Assembly (NCBI GenBank): GCA_024641895.1
Contig: JAHECE010000006.1
Span: 1-28,259 of the forward strand
Direction: 5' to 3'
From: Actinomycetales bacterium
GTDB taxonomy: Bacteria > Actinomycetota > Actinomycetes > Actinomycetales > JAHECE01
DNA: 28,259 nt
The notes under the pieces: generated by a model
The model's input: only the letters and a program-made list of their open reading frames with translations
Databases searched by the model: none
Told to the model about the DNA's origin: nothing
Made by a program: the position numbers and the translations under genes
In this document: piece after piece, positions 14,168 through 21,320 of the stretch
How the letters are laid out: the number at the start of each line of letters is the position of its first letter
How positions within the stretch are numbered: position 1 is the first letter of the stretch

Positions 14168-14878
14168 ATGGAACCCCTGGACTTCTCCGACCTGCGCGCC
14201 GTCTATGTCAACTGCACGCTCAAGCGATCGCCCGAGGTCAGCAACACGGCTGGGCTCATGGCCGTCAGCACCGCGATCATGCGTAAGCACGGCGTCCAGG
14301 TCGACGAGATCCGCGCCGTCGACCACGCGATCGCCGCAGGCGTCTACCCGGACATGACCGAGAAGGGTTGGGACGTCGACGAGTGGCCGGCGCTGGCCGA
14401 GCGCGTCTTGTCCGCTGACATCCTCGTCGTCGGGACCCCGATCTGGCTCGGGGACAAGTCGAGCGTCTGCACCCGGGTCGTCGAGCGGCTGTACTCCCTC
14501 TCCGCCATGCTCAACGAGGCCGACCAGTACATCTATTACGGCAAGGTCGGCGGCGTGATCGTCACCGGCAACGAGGACGGGATCAAGCACGTCGCGATGA
14601 ACGTCCTGTACTCCCTGCAGCACATCGGCTACTCGATCCCGCCGCAGGCGGACGCCGGCTGGATCGGCGAGGCCGGGCCCGGGCCGTCCTACCTCGACGA
14701 GGGTTCGGGGGGTCCACGGAACGAGTTCACCCAGCGCAACACGACCTTCATGACCTGGAACCTCATGCACCTCGCAGCGATGCTGAAGCGCAACGGCGGC
14801 TTCCCCGCCCACGGAAACCAGCGTCCCCTCTGGGACAGGGGCGAACGGTTCGACCACCCCAACCCCGAGTACCGCTGA
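14168..14878 (+). CDS. Flavodoxin-family NAD(P)H-dependent FMN reductase
   Basis: The 236-residue protein has a flavodoxin-like fold: first strand LRAVYVNCTLKRSPEVSNTAGL, where the loop would hold the FMN phosphate, then SADILVVGTPIWLGDKSSVCTRVVERL (the typical PIYW-like flavin loop), and GKVGGVIVTGNEDGIKHVAMNVLYSLQHIG. The family reduces FMN or quinone-like substrates with NAD(P)H. It is longer than minimal flavodoxins because of a C-terminal extension (FDHPNPEYR end). The start is ATG 14168 with GGAG at 14156-14159. It follows the zf-HC2 gene by 94 bases and may belong to the same transcript, hinting at redox stress, which is inference. Confidence 0.85.
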   Translation: MEPLDFSDLRAVYVNCTLKRSPEVSNTAGLMAVSTAIMRKHGVQVDEIRAVDHAIAAGVYPDMTEKGWDVDEWPALAERVLSADILVVGTPIWLGDKSSVCTRVVERLYSLSAMLNEADQYIYYGKVGGVIVTGNEDGIKHVAMNVLYSLQHIGYSIPPQADAGWIGEAGPGPSYLDEGSGGPRNEFTQRNTTFMTWNLMHLAAMLKRNGGFPAHGNQRPLWDRGERFDHPNPEYR

Positions 14879-15041
14879 TGCTCCGGGCGTCCCCGGTCGG
14901 GCCGCGACGGACGGCGGTCGTGATGGCCGCCTCACGTGCTCACCCGACCGCCTGCAGGCCTCTCCGAGCGTGACGGTGGGCAGTCGTGTGGGGTGACTCA
15001 CAATCGGCCCTCCTGGCGTGCATCCGGGCGATCGACGTCCC

Positions 15042-15047
15042 TAGCCT
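15042..15047 (+). promoter_or_regulatory. -10 element of a leaderless promoter (mscS-like gene)
   Basis: TAGCCT lies exactly six bases before ATG 15054, predicting a transcript that begins at the A of the start codon. No good -35 is visible. Confidence 0.4.
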
Positions 15048-15053
15048 GGCTGG

Positions 15054-16364
15054 ATGCAGAGTTCGAACCTCGCCCTCGCTGCTGTCCCCGAGGTCGTCGA
15101 CGAGGCCCCGTCGGTGCTCGTCCCCGTCCTCGCCGTCGTGGCCGCCGTCGTCGCCGCGGTTCTCGTCGCGAGCCTGATCGCGGCGCTCTTCCGCACGCTC
15201 GCCCGGAAGTGGGAGCGGGCTGAGGAGCTCTCGACGAGAGCCCGTCGCCCGTTGCGCGCCGTCCTGATCGTGGTCGGGGTCTGGGTGGCTATCCGGCTCT
15301 CGACGGAGCCTTCGTCGTGGACGGGTGGCGTCGAGCACGCCCTCGTCGTTGCCGTGATCATCACGTTCGCCTGGCTGCTCGCCCAGCTGGCGTTCGTCGC
15401 CGAGGACGCCATCGCTGCGAGGTACCGCATCGACGTGGCCGACAACCTGCACGCCCGTCGGGTGCGCACGCAGCTGCAGGTGCTGCGCCGCCTCACCGGA
15501 GCCGTCATCGTCATCGTCGCGGCCGCGGCGGTCCTGCTCACCTTCCCCGGCATGCGAACGGTCGGCGCCTCGCTCCTCGCCTCTGCCGGGCTGGCGTCGA
15601 TCATCGCCGGCCTGGCCGCGCAGTCCTCGCTCGCCAACCTCTTCGCGGGCATGCAGCTGGCGTTCACGGACGCGATCCGCGTCGGCGACGTCGTCGTGGT
15701 CGCGGGCGAGTGGGGCCGCATCGAGGAGATCACGATGACCTACGTGGTCGTGCAGATCTGGGACGACCGACGCCTGGTCCTGCCCTCGACCTATGTGACG
15801 ACGACGCCGTTCGAGAACTGGACCAGGCGCGCCTCGGAGCTGCTCGGCACCGTGGAGATCGACGTCGACTGGTCGGTGCCGGTGGACGAGATGCGGCTGG
15901 AGCTCAACCGGCTCCTCGACGCCACCGAGCTGTGGGACAGGCGCGCCCGCGTCCTCCAGGTGACCGAGGCGACCGGCGGATTCGTGCGAGTCCGCGCGCT
16001 GGCCAGCGCGAAGGACGCCCCGACGCTCTTCGACCTGCGCTGTTACGTGCGGGAAGGCCTCGTGGCGTGGCTTCGCGAGGCTCAGGGCGGGTTGCCGCGT
16101 ACCCGCTTGGAGACGATGGACCGAGCGAGCGCTCGGGCCGACGGCGAGTTCGTGCGTCCCGTTCGGGAAGCCGGCGCGGCTGAGACGAACGAGGCACGCC
16201 TCTTCACCGGGAGCGTCGAGGCCGAGAACCGGTCCAGGGCGTTGACCGGCCCGGGCGAGGACGTGATCGCCGAGCGCGAGGCGACCGCCGAGCGGCAGGC
16301 GATCTCGGCGACGCAGGTCATGCCCAAGGCCCGGCCCCCGGCCGACGACGGCACCCCCGCCTGA
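15054..16364 (+). CDS. MscS-family mechanosensitive ion channel
   Basis: The 436-residue protein has four or five N-terminal membrane helices (first at about residues 18-42). The pore helix and beta domain follow: GASLLASAGLASIIAGLAAQSSLANLFAGMQLAFTDAIRVGDVVVVAGEWGRIEEITMTYVVVQIWDDRRLVLPSTYV. This is the signature of the MscS family, whose heptamers open under membrane tension to release solutes in hypo-osmotic shock. A C-terminal tail of about 80 residues is charged and probably disordered. No ribosome-binding site precedes the ATG; a -10-like TAGCCT six bases upstream fits leaderless expression. It stands alone between intergenic regions. Confidence 0.92.
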   Translation: MQSSNLALAAVPEVVDEAPSVLVPVLAVVAAVVAAVLVASLIAALFRTLARKWERAEELSTRARRPLRAVLIVVGVWVAIRLSTEPSSWTGGVEHALVVAVIITFAWLLAQLAFVAEDAIAARYRIDVADNLHARRVRTQLQVLRRLTGAVIVIVAAAAVLLTFPGMRTVGASLLASAGLASIIAGLAAQSSLANLFAGMQLAFTDAIRVGDVVVVAGEWGRIEEITMTYVVVQIWDDRRLVLPSTYVTTTPFENWTRRASELLGTVEIDVDWSVPVDEMRLELNRLLDATELWDRRARVLQVTEATGGFVRVRALASAKDAPTLFDLRCYVREGLVAWLREAQGGLPRTRLETMDRASARADGEFVRPVREAGAAETNEARLFTGSVEAENRSRALTGPGEDVIAEREATAERQAISATQVMPKARPPADDGTPA

Positions 16365-16391
16365 CGCCCGGCGGCGCGCCTCGGCCGGGTA

Positions 16392-16410
16392 GCCCGGGCT
16401 CACCCCGGGC
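16392..16410. terminator. Hairpin after the mscS-like gene
   Basis: GCCCGGG (16392-16398) and CCCGGGC (16404-16410) form a 7-bp stem with a 5-nt loop, 27 bases after the stop. It is flanked by a 10-bp direct repeat CGGCCGGGTA at 16382-16391 and 16415-16424. Confidence 0.5.
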
Positions 16411-16422
16411 ACCCCGGCCGGG

Positions 16423-16428
16423 TACCGT
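16423..16428 (+). promoter_or_regulatory. -10 element of a leaderless promoter (108-aa gene)
   Basis: TACCGT is exactly six bases before ATG 16435. The same hexamer at the same distance occurs before nirB (26888-26893) and before ATG 18981. Confidence 0.45.
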
Positions 16429-16434
16429 CACCCC

Positions 16435-16761
16435 ATGAGTCCAGCCCCTGAGGTCGTCCCCAGCCGCGCGCAGGCCTTCGCCGACTGGTACTTCAACGAC
16501 GCGAACGGTGAGCGAGTGCTCGGGCAGCCCCCGAACCGTGCGATCACGATCGTCTTCGGGTTGCACGTCACCCGGTGGGCGCTGCGCCGCGGTGGCCTCC
16601 GCGAGGGTTCCCCGCTCGACGTCGCCCTCGAGCGGGTCGGTCGGGCCGCCTTCATCTGGTGGTCCCTCGACGAGATCTTGCGGGGCAGCACGCCCTACCG
16701 GCGCACGATCGGCGCCGCGTCCCTGCTCTGGGCGCTCCGGAAGGGCCGCCGCGGGGCCTGA
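16435..16761 (+). CDS. Conserved-looking hypothetical protein, 108 aa
   Basis: I do not recognise a family. The protein has a mixed N-terminus (FADWYFNDANGERVLG), a moderately hydrophobic middle (AITIVFGLHVTRWALRR) and two short hydrophobic segments, AAFIWWSLDEIL and AASLLWALRKGRRGA, which may be amphipathic or weakly membrane-associated. It has no cysteine. Its ATG has no ribosome-binding site but is preceded at the leaderless distance by TACCGT. It converges on the LLM oxidoreductase gene, with only four bases between the stops. Confidence 0.65.
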   Translation: MSPAPEVVPSRAQAFADWYFNDANGERVLGQPPNRAITIVFGLHVTRWALRRGGLREGSPLDVALERVGRAAFIWWSLDEILRGSTPYRRTIGAASLLWALRKGRRGA

Positions 16762-16765
16762 GCCC

Positions 16766-17626
16766 TCAGCCGTGCAGGGCCGCCGCGGCATCGGCCAGAG
16801 CCCCGAGGTGGGCGTCGACGTCCGCGAGGTCGAGACCCATCGTGTTGACCGAGAGGTGGGTCGCGCCCGCCGCCCTCCAGCGCGTGGCCTGGCGGGCGAA
16901 CCGTTCGGGCTCCCCGCGCCAGCTCGCGCGCCCTTCCATGCCGATCGTGGCTGGGTCGCGGCCGGCCGCCACGGCGGCCGCCTGCACGCTGGCCTTGGCG
17001 GCGTCGAGGCCGGGTCCCGGTGCGAGCTGGGGGAACCAGCCGTCCGCAAGGCGTCCCATCCGCAGGTACGCGGGTTCGGACTGCCCGCCGATCCAGATCG
17101 GGATGGGCTGCTGGATCGGTCGCGGCGCGAGCCCGGCGCCCGGAATACGGTCGAAGTCACCCTCGAACGCCACGGACTTCTGCGTCCACAGCCGGCGCAG
17201 GAGGCCGATCTGCTCCTCCATCCGCCGGCCCCGGGTCGTGAACTCCTGCCCCAGGGCGTCGAACTCGACGCGGTTCCACCCGACGCCGACGCCGAGGCGG
17301 AAGGTGCCTCCCGTGAGGATGTCGATCTCCGCGGCCTGCTTGGCGACGAGGGCCGTCTGTCGCTGCGGCAGGATCACGACCGCGCTCACGAGCGACAAGG
17401 AGGTGCACCCCGCGAGGAAGCCGAACAGCACCATCGGCTCGTGGAACGTCGAGCGCACGTCGTAGACCCCGCTCCAGCCCGGGTGCGCGGCAGGGTCGGC
17501 CCCGAGCACGTGGTCGTAGGCGAGGGCGTGGTCGAAGCCGAGGGCTTCGACGCCCTGGCCCCAGGCGCGCACCGCTCCGACGTCGGCGCCGATCTCGGTC
17601 TGGGGGAACACTGCGCCGAGCTTCAT
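16766..17626 (-). CDS. LLM-class F420-/flavin-dependent oxidoreductase
   Basis: The 286-residue protein has the luciferase-like (beta/alpha)8 barrel pattern: KLGAVFPQTEIG at the N-terminus, GVEALGFDHALAYDHVLG, KQAAEIDILTGGTFRLGVGVGWNRVEFDALG, and the IPIWIGGQSEPAYLRMGRLADGWFP segment. The size and motifs match actinobacterial TIGR03619-type LLM enzymes, most of which use coenzyme F420 and some FMN. Substrate unknown. ATG 17626 gives the standard family start (MKLGAVFP); an ATG at 17635 adds three residues and neither has an ideal ribosome-binding site. The gene is divergent from the 59-aa membrane protein gene. Confidence 0.88.
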   Translation of the reverse strand: MKLGAVFPQTEIGADVGAVRAWGQGVEALGFDHALAYDHVLGADPAAHPGWSGVYDVRSTFHEPMVLFGFLAGCTSLSLVSAVVILPQRQTALVAKQAAEIDILTGGTFRLGVGVGWNRVEFDALGQEFTTRGRRMEEQIGLLRRLWTQKSVAFEGDFDRIPGAGLAPRPIQQPIPIWIGGQSEPAYLRMGRLADGWFPQLAPGPGLDAAKASVQAAAVAAGRDPATIGMEGRASWRGEPERFARQATRWRAAGATHLSVNTMGLDLADVDAHLGALADAAAALHG

Positions 17627-17753
17627 GACGTCCATCCTGCCCTGCCTCAGGACGAATGAGCCTGGTGCCGGCGCGCTCGCCGTGGGAAGGTCCACCTGGG
17701 ACGGACGGCCCGGGGTCGGTCCCCTGCCGTGTCACGGCGCGAGGAGGGCTTTG

Positions 17754-17933
17754 ATGGCGAAGAACGGTTCAGGCGCCGGCGGCGGCGCCGTCTACGGGCT
17801 CGGGCTCATCGGTTCCGCGGTCTACTACTTCCAGCAGGCGGACGGGTTCTGGCCGGTCGCGCTGGCGATACCCAAGGCGATCATCTGGCCGGCGATCGTG
17901 GCGTACGAGCTCCTCAAGAGCTTCTACTCCTGA
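17754..17933 (+). CDS. Small conserved membrane protein, 59 aa
   Basis: After a Gly-rich N-terminus (MAKNGSGAGGGA) the protein has two hydrophobic stretches around VYGLGLIGSAVYYFQ and FWPVALAIPKAIIWPAIVAYELL. The YGLG-IG-YY-Q...FW...K-WPA-Y pattern is one I associate with a widespread uncharacterised family of small membrane proteins in Gram-positive bacteria. The start is ATG 17754, with GAGGAGGG (17741-17748) five bases upstream. It is too short for most gene finders but the ribosome-binding site and pattern are strong. Function unknown. Confidence 0.8.
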   Translation: MAKNGSGAGGGAVYGLGLIGSAVYYFQQADGFWPVALAIPKAIIWPAIVAYELLKSFYS

Positions 17934-17977
17934 CGCTGCCCGCGGCGTCGGCGCGCCGCGGCGTCGGTGCGTCATGG

Positions 17978-17983
17978 CACGCT
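17978..17983 (+). promoter_or_regulatory. -10-like element of a leaderless promoter (SDR gene)
   Basis: CACGCT lies exactly six bases before ATG 17990. It fits NANNNT only, so it is weaker than the other examples. Confidence 0.3.
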
Positions 17984-17989
17984 GGTGCG

Positions 17990-18724
17990 ATGGACGCTCC
18001 TGCATTTGAGCTCTCCGGCGCGAGCGTGCTCGTCGTCGGGGCCTCCGGCGGACTGGGTGCACCGTTGACGAGGCGGCTCGCCGCGCGCGGCGCCCGGTTG
18101 ACGCTCGCGGCGAGGGACGAGGCGCGGCTGCGCGAACTCGCACCTCCGGGCGCCGCAGTGGTCTGCGCAGACCTTCGAGACGCCGCCGCCGCGGCGGCCG
18201 CGGTCCAGGCCGCGGTGGCTGCGCACGGACGCCTCGACGGCGTCGTGTGCATCGCCGGTGTCGTGGCGTTCGGGCCGCTCGTGGAACTGACCGACGACAC
18301 CCTCGTCGAGCTGGTCGAGACGAACCTGCTCGGGCCCGTCCGGCTCATGCGAGCCGCCGTCCCCTACCTGCGCGAGGCGGTGTCGGCGGGTCGAGGCGCC
18401 GGTGGTGCCCCGGGCGGGGCCTTCGTGGTCAACGTCAGCGCCGTCATCGCCGAGTCCCCGATGGCCGGGATGGCGGCCTACGGGGCGAGCAAGGCCGGGC
18501 TGTGGGCGTTCGACGCGGCGATGGCGCGCGAGCTACGGTCCGCGCGGATCAGGGTCGTCGACGCTCGGCCACCCCACACCGAGTCCGGGTTGGCGGATCA
18601 CCCGATCGCCGGCAAGGCTCCGCGGCTGCCGCGCGGACTCGCGCCCGACGACGTGGCCCGACGTCTCGTCGAGGGCATCGTCTCGGGTGAACGAGACCTG
18701 CCCAGCTCCGCCTTCACGGCCTGA
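17990..18724 (+). CDS. Short-chain dehydrogenase/reductase (SDR)
   Basis: The 244-residue Rossmann-fold protein has the nucleotide motif GASGGLG (residues 17-23), the N112 region TNLLG, catalytic S150 in VNVSAV, and Y164-x3-K168 in YGASK, so all four catalytic positions of a classical SDR are present. Arg after the second strand (ARDEAR) suggests NADP preference. The substrate is not evident. ATG 17990 begins MDAPAFELSGASVLVVGASG and lacks a ribosome-binding site; a -10-like hexamer at the leaderless distance precedes it. It converges on the 38-aa Cys-rich gene, with a shared hairpin over both stops. Confidence 0.9.
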   Translation: MDAPAFELSGASVLVVGASGGLGAPLTRRLAARGARLTLAARDEARLRELAPPGAAVVCADLRDAAAAAAAVQAAVAAHGRLDGVVCIAGVVAFGPLVELTDDTLVELVETNLLGPVRLMRAAVPYLREAVSAGRGAGGAPGGAFVVNVSAVIAESPMAGMAAYGASKAGLWAFDAAMARELRSARIRVVDARPPHTESGLADHPIAGKAPRLPRGLAPDDVARRLVEGIVSGERDLPSSAFTA

Positions 18725-18744
18725 CCCGTGACTGCGGGGGTCAG
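18721..18744. terminator. Hairpin spanning the stops of the SDR and Cys-rich genes
   Basis: CTGACCC (18721-18727) and GGGTCAG (18738-18744) form a perfect 7-bp stem with a 10-nt loop. Each arm contains one of the two convergent stop codons, so it could serve both transcripts. Confidence 0.5.
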
Positions 18745-18857
18745 CGGCAGGTGCAGCGCTGGTCCTCTCGCACGTTCGCGAAGATCTGCGCTACGTGCAT
18801 CCCGCACCCCGAGTACGTGATCTTCCGGCAGGTACCGCAGACGGCTGGGCTACACAT
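18741..18857 (-). CDS. 38-aa cysteine-rich mini-protein behind a metal-type operator
   Basis: ATG 18857 is preceded by GAGGAG (18863-18868) five bases upstream, an excellent ribosome-binding site. The 38-residue product has six cysteines (C2, C7, C10, C18, C35, C37) plus M20-H21: a CGTC knuckle, SGCGMH and a CTC end, a layout suited to binding zinc or copper. It resembles tiny actinobacterial proteins with a C-x2-C...GCG-x-H...C pattern that I recall as uncharacterised. Its promoter has a 16-bp perfect palindrome of CsoR type in the spacer. It converges on the SDR gene and is divergent from the arginase-like gene. Function inferred: metal buffering or sensing. Confidence 0.7.
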   Translation of the reverse strand: MCSPAVCGTCRKITYSGCGMHVAQIFANVREDQRCTCR

Positions 18858-18890
18858 GGGGACTCCTCAGGGCTAGGGGGACGTCGTCAA

Positions 18891-18926
18891 CGGGACCAAT
18901 ATACCCCCGGGGGTATCGGGTGGCAA
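18891..18926 (-). promoter_or_regulatory. Promoter with CsoR-like metal operator for the Cys-rich gene
   Basis: On the minus strand TTGCCA (18926-18921, five of six) and TATATT (18903-18898, five of six) are 17 bp apart, with a predicted start at 18891. The spacer and the first half of the -10 are occupied by the perfect palindrome ATACCCCCGGGGGTAT (18901-18916). G/C-tract palindromes flanked by TA are the operator type of CsoR/CstR/RcnR-family repressors. A repressor bound here would block polymerase. Confidence 0.65.
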
Positions 18927-18968
18927 GTCCGTCGAACGGGCGTGGACGCACGTCGCGGGCAGTCCGCG

Positions 18969-18974
18969 TACCGT
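18969..18974 (+). promoter_or_regulatory. -10 element upstream of the arginase-like gene
   Basis: TACCGT predicts a transcript start at 18981, which is the A of an ATG opening a 13-codon ORF ending on the arginase-like start codon. Confidence 0.4.
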
Positions 18975-18980
18975 TCGGGC

Positions 18981-19022
18981 ATGGGTCACCCGGCCCGACG
19001 AGCAGGAGAGGCCGAATCGTGA
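18981..19022 (+). CDS. Possible 13-aa leader peptide coupled to the arginase-like gene
   Basis: ATG 18981 at the predicted transcript start opens a 13-residue ORF (MGHPARRAGEAES) whose TGA (19020-19022) overlaps the GTG of the arginase-like gene. The ORF is short and could be chance; the same sequence also serves as a 38-nt leader containing the gene's ribosome-binding site. Two Arg codons occur, too few to claim attenuation. Confidence 0.25.
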   Translation: MGHPARRAGEAES

Positions 19023-19900
19023 GTTCACGCCCCAGCAGCTCGCTTCGACTGCTGTTCCCGCAGTGGCAGGGCACGCCGGTCGAGGTGCTGCACGAACGAC
19101 TGCCCGAGCTGACGAAGGACCAGGCTCTCAGCGGGCACTCGCTCGGCGGCCGTCTCCTCCAGATGCTCGCGCCTGAGTCCGAGACGCCCGTCGCTCACGT
19201 CCCGGTCGACATGTCCCGGCAGCGGACTGCGGTCTCGGGGGGGATCTACGCGCGGGACGTGCTGCTGAAGCAGCTCCGTGCCGCGCTCGACATCCTGGCC
19301 GAGCGCGACCCGGCTCGGGTCCTCACGCTGGGTGGCGACTGCTCGGTCAGCATCGCGCCGTTCTCCCACCTCGCACGCCGGTACGACGGAGACCTCGCGG
19401 TCCTGTGGCTCGACGCCCACCCGGACCTCACGACGCCAGGGGATGCGTACACGGGCTTCCATGCCATGGCTCTGGCGACGCTGCTCGGCGTCGGCGACGC
19501 GGAGTTCACCAGGGCGCTGCCCGCGCACCTCGACCCCGCCCAGGTGCTCCTGGTGGGCCTCCGCTCCGGCGAGAAGAACGCCCTCGCGCGGCAGGCCGAG
19601 CTCGGCATCGGAGGGCTGTCCCCTGCCGACGTCGCACACGACAGCTCCCGGGTGCTCGACTGGCTGCGCTCGACCGGGGCGCGCCGTGTCGCGATCCATC
19701 TCGACCTCGACGCCGTGGAATCCAGCGAGCTGGGGAACGCGACGGTGCTCGAGCCGGGCGGATTCCGGCTCACCCAGCTCATCCGCCTGCTCGGTGACGT
19801 CTCCGAGGGCGCGACCGTGGTCGGCTTCACCGTCGCCGACCACCTGCCGCGCACCGAGATCCTGCTGCGGGACCTGCTCGGTCGGCTGCCGTTGCGCTGA
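19019..19900 (+). CDS. Arginase/agmatinase-fold (ureohydrolase superfamily) protein
   Basis: The 293-residue protein shows the ureohydrolase metal motifs: GGDC (C108) where arginases have GGDH, DAHPD (D132, H134, D136) and HLDLDAVE (D229, D231). Arginase-type enzymes use two Mn ions to hydrolyse guanidino groups; the first His ligand here is Cys. The usual SFDxDxxDP is also diverged, so arginase activity is not assured. GTG 19019 is chosen because AGGAGAGG (19004-19011) lies seven bases upstream and the protein then begins SSRPSSSLRLLFPQW. A 13-codon ORF overlaps this start. It is separated from the YihY gene by 245 bases. Confidence 0.85.
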   Translation: MSSRPSSSLRLLFPQWQGTPVEVLHERLPELTKDQALSGHSLGGRLLQMLAPESETPVAHVPVDMSRQRTAVSGGIYARDVLLKQLRAALDILAERDPARVLTLGGDCSVSIAPFSHLARRYDGDLAVLWLDAHPDLTTPGDAYTGFHAMALATLLGVGDAEFTRALPAHLDPAQVLLVGLRSGEKNALARQAELGIGGLSPADVAHDSSRVLDWLRSTGARRVAIHLDLDAVESSELGNATVLEPGGFRLTQLIRLLGDVSEGATVVGFTVADHLPRTEILLRDLLGRLPLR

Positions 19901-20095
19901 GGACGGTGCCGGCCGACTCCTGGGGCGGGACCCTCCAGGGGCGCCCGGCAGTAGCTCGAGGTCGTCAAGAAGGCGTGACATCCACGCCCGCTGATGATCC
20001 ACGAACGCCGCGCCGATGTCCGGTAGCCGGCTCCGGGACCTCCGCCGGGCGCGGGCGGTCCGCCGACTTCGGCTGGCTCGCAACTCGTGCAAGCC

Positions 20096-20123
20096 TTGAC
20101 CTGTGCCGCTCGTCCGGCATCGT
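20096..20123 (+). promoter_or_regulatory. Predicted promoter of the YihY gene
   Basis: TTGACC (20096-20101, five of six) and CATCGT (20118-20123) are 16 bp apart, predicting a start near 20130 and a short leader with the ribosome-binding site. Confidence 0.35.
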
Positions 20124-20145
20124 CGAGCCCCGGGAGGTGAGGAGC

Positions 20146-21189
20146 GTGCGCCCGCCGTCCATGCTCACGCGGCGCGGAACCGGCAAGCCCGAGGGGTCGA
20201 GCAAGGCCGAGGTCCGCCGTCGAGTGCCCCTGCCCGCCTGGCTCTACCCGGTCGTCCGCGCAGGCGCGAACTTCCTGGCGCACGGAGCGACCGATCTGGC
20301 GGCGGCGCTGACGTACTACGCGGTTCTCGCTGTCGGTCCGGCGTTGATCGCCCTCGTCTCGACCTTGGCGCTCCTGGGACGGAGTGAACAGGTGGTCTCC
20401 GCGATGCTCAGGTTCGTCGGTCAGCTCGCACCCCAGAGCACTGTCGACGAGCTGGAGTCGTTGATCAGGCTGATCGCGTCGTCACCGTCCGCCGGCCTCG
20501 GACTCGTCCTGGGTCTCGCCGGTGCGCTCTGGTCGGCCTCGGTCTACATCGGTGCGTTCGGTCGGGCCATGAACAGGGTCTTCGAGGTGGAGGAGGGCCG
20601 GCCGTTCTGGAAGCTGCGGCCGCAGATGCTCCTCGTCACGATCGTCGTGCTCGCGCTCGTGGTCGTCGGCGCCGTGGCGATCGTGCTGAGCGGGCCGATC
20701 GCCGTCGCACTCGGTGAGGCGATCGGGCTCACCGAGCAGACCGTGCGGATCTGGAACACGGTGAAGTGGCCGATCGTGCTTCTCCTCGTGATGGCGGTCG
20801 TCGCGATCCTGTACTACGCGACACCGAACGTGAAGCGACCGCGGGTGCGCCTGTTGAGCGCCGGAGCGGTCGTCGCGATCCTCGTCTGGGTGGGTGCCTC
20901 GACGGGTTTCGCCTACTACGTCTCGAGATTCGCGACGTACAACTCGACGTACGGTTCCCTCGGCGGTCTCATCGTGTTCCTTCTCTGGCTCTGGATCACG
21001 AACATGGCGCTTGTTTTCGGGGCCGAGCTCGACGCCGAGATCGAACGCCGGCACCAGATTGCTGCCGGGATCGCGGCGGAGGAGTCTCTCCAGCTCGAGC
21101 TACGTGACGAGTCCGCCGTCCAGAAGCGGGCGGACCAGAAGGCTTGGCTCGTCGCGATGGCGCACGCCCTCCGCGAGCGCGGCGAGTAG
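20146..21189 (+). CDS. YihY/BrkB-family membrane protein
   Basis: The 347-residue protein has a cytoplasmic N-terminus and about six membrane helices. The family pattern is clear: FLAHGATDLAAALTYYAVLAVGPALIAL, LWSASVYIGAFGRAMNRVFEVEEGRPFWKLR, YYATPNVKRPRVRLLSAGAVVAI, and YNSTYGSLGGLIVFLLWLWITNMALVFGAELDAEIER. It was once annotated as RNase BN, which is not supported for this family; its function is unknown. A charged helical tail follows. GTG 20146 is chosen because GGAGGTGA (20133-20140), a perfect anti-SD match, lies five bases upstream; ATG 20161 is the alternative. Confidence 0.92.
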   Translation: MRPPSMLTRRGTGKPEGSSKAEVRRRVPLPAWLYPVVRAGANFLAHGATDLAAALTYYAVLAVGPALIALVSTLALLGRSEQVVSAMLRFVGQLAPQSTVDELESLIRLIASSPSAGLGLVLGLAGALWSASVYIGAFGRAMNRVFEVEEGRPFWKLRPQMLLVTIVVLALVVVGAVAIVLSGPIAVALGEAIGLTEQTVRIWNTVKWPIVLLLVMAVVAILYYATPNVKRPRVRLLSAGAVVAILVWVGASTGFAYYVSRFATYNSTYGSLGGLIVFLLWLWITNMALVFGAELDAEIERRHQIAAGIAAEESLQLELRDESAVQKRADQKAWLVAMAHALRERGE

Positions 21190-21320
21190 TCGACCCAACG
21201 AGGTCGGCGGTGCCGTGAGCGAGACCGGGTTCGTCATGCATTGAAAAGTGCCGCATTGTGCTTTGGAAAGTTGAGCCGCGCGGGCCCTGACGTCGCTGGT
21301 CGAGGTCGTGTTCGCGAGGG

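Noticed and set aside
20146..21189. RNase BN annotation
   Set aside because: The YihY/BrkB family was once called RNase BN, but the real RNase BN is a different, soluble metallo-beta-lactamase-fold protein; this is a membrane protein.
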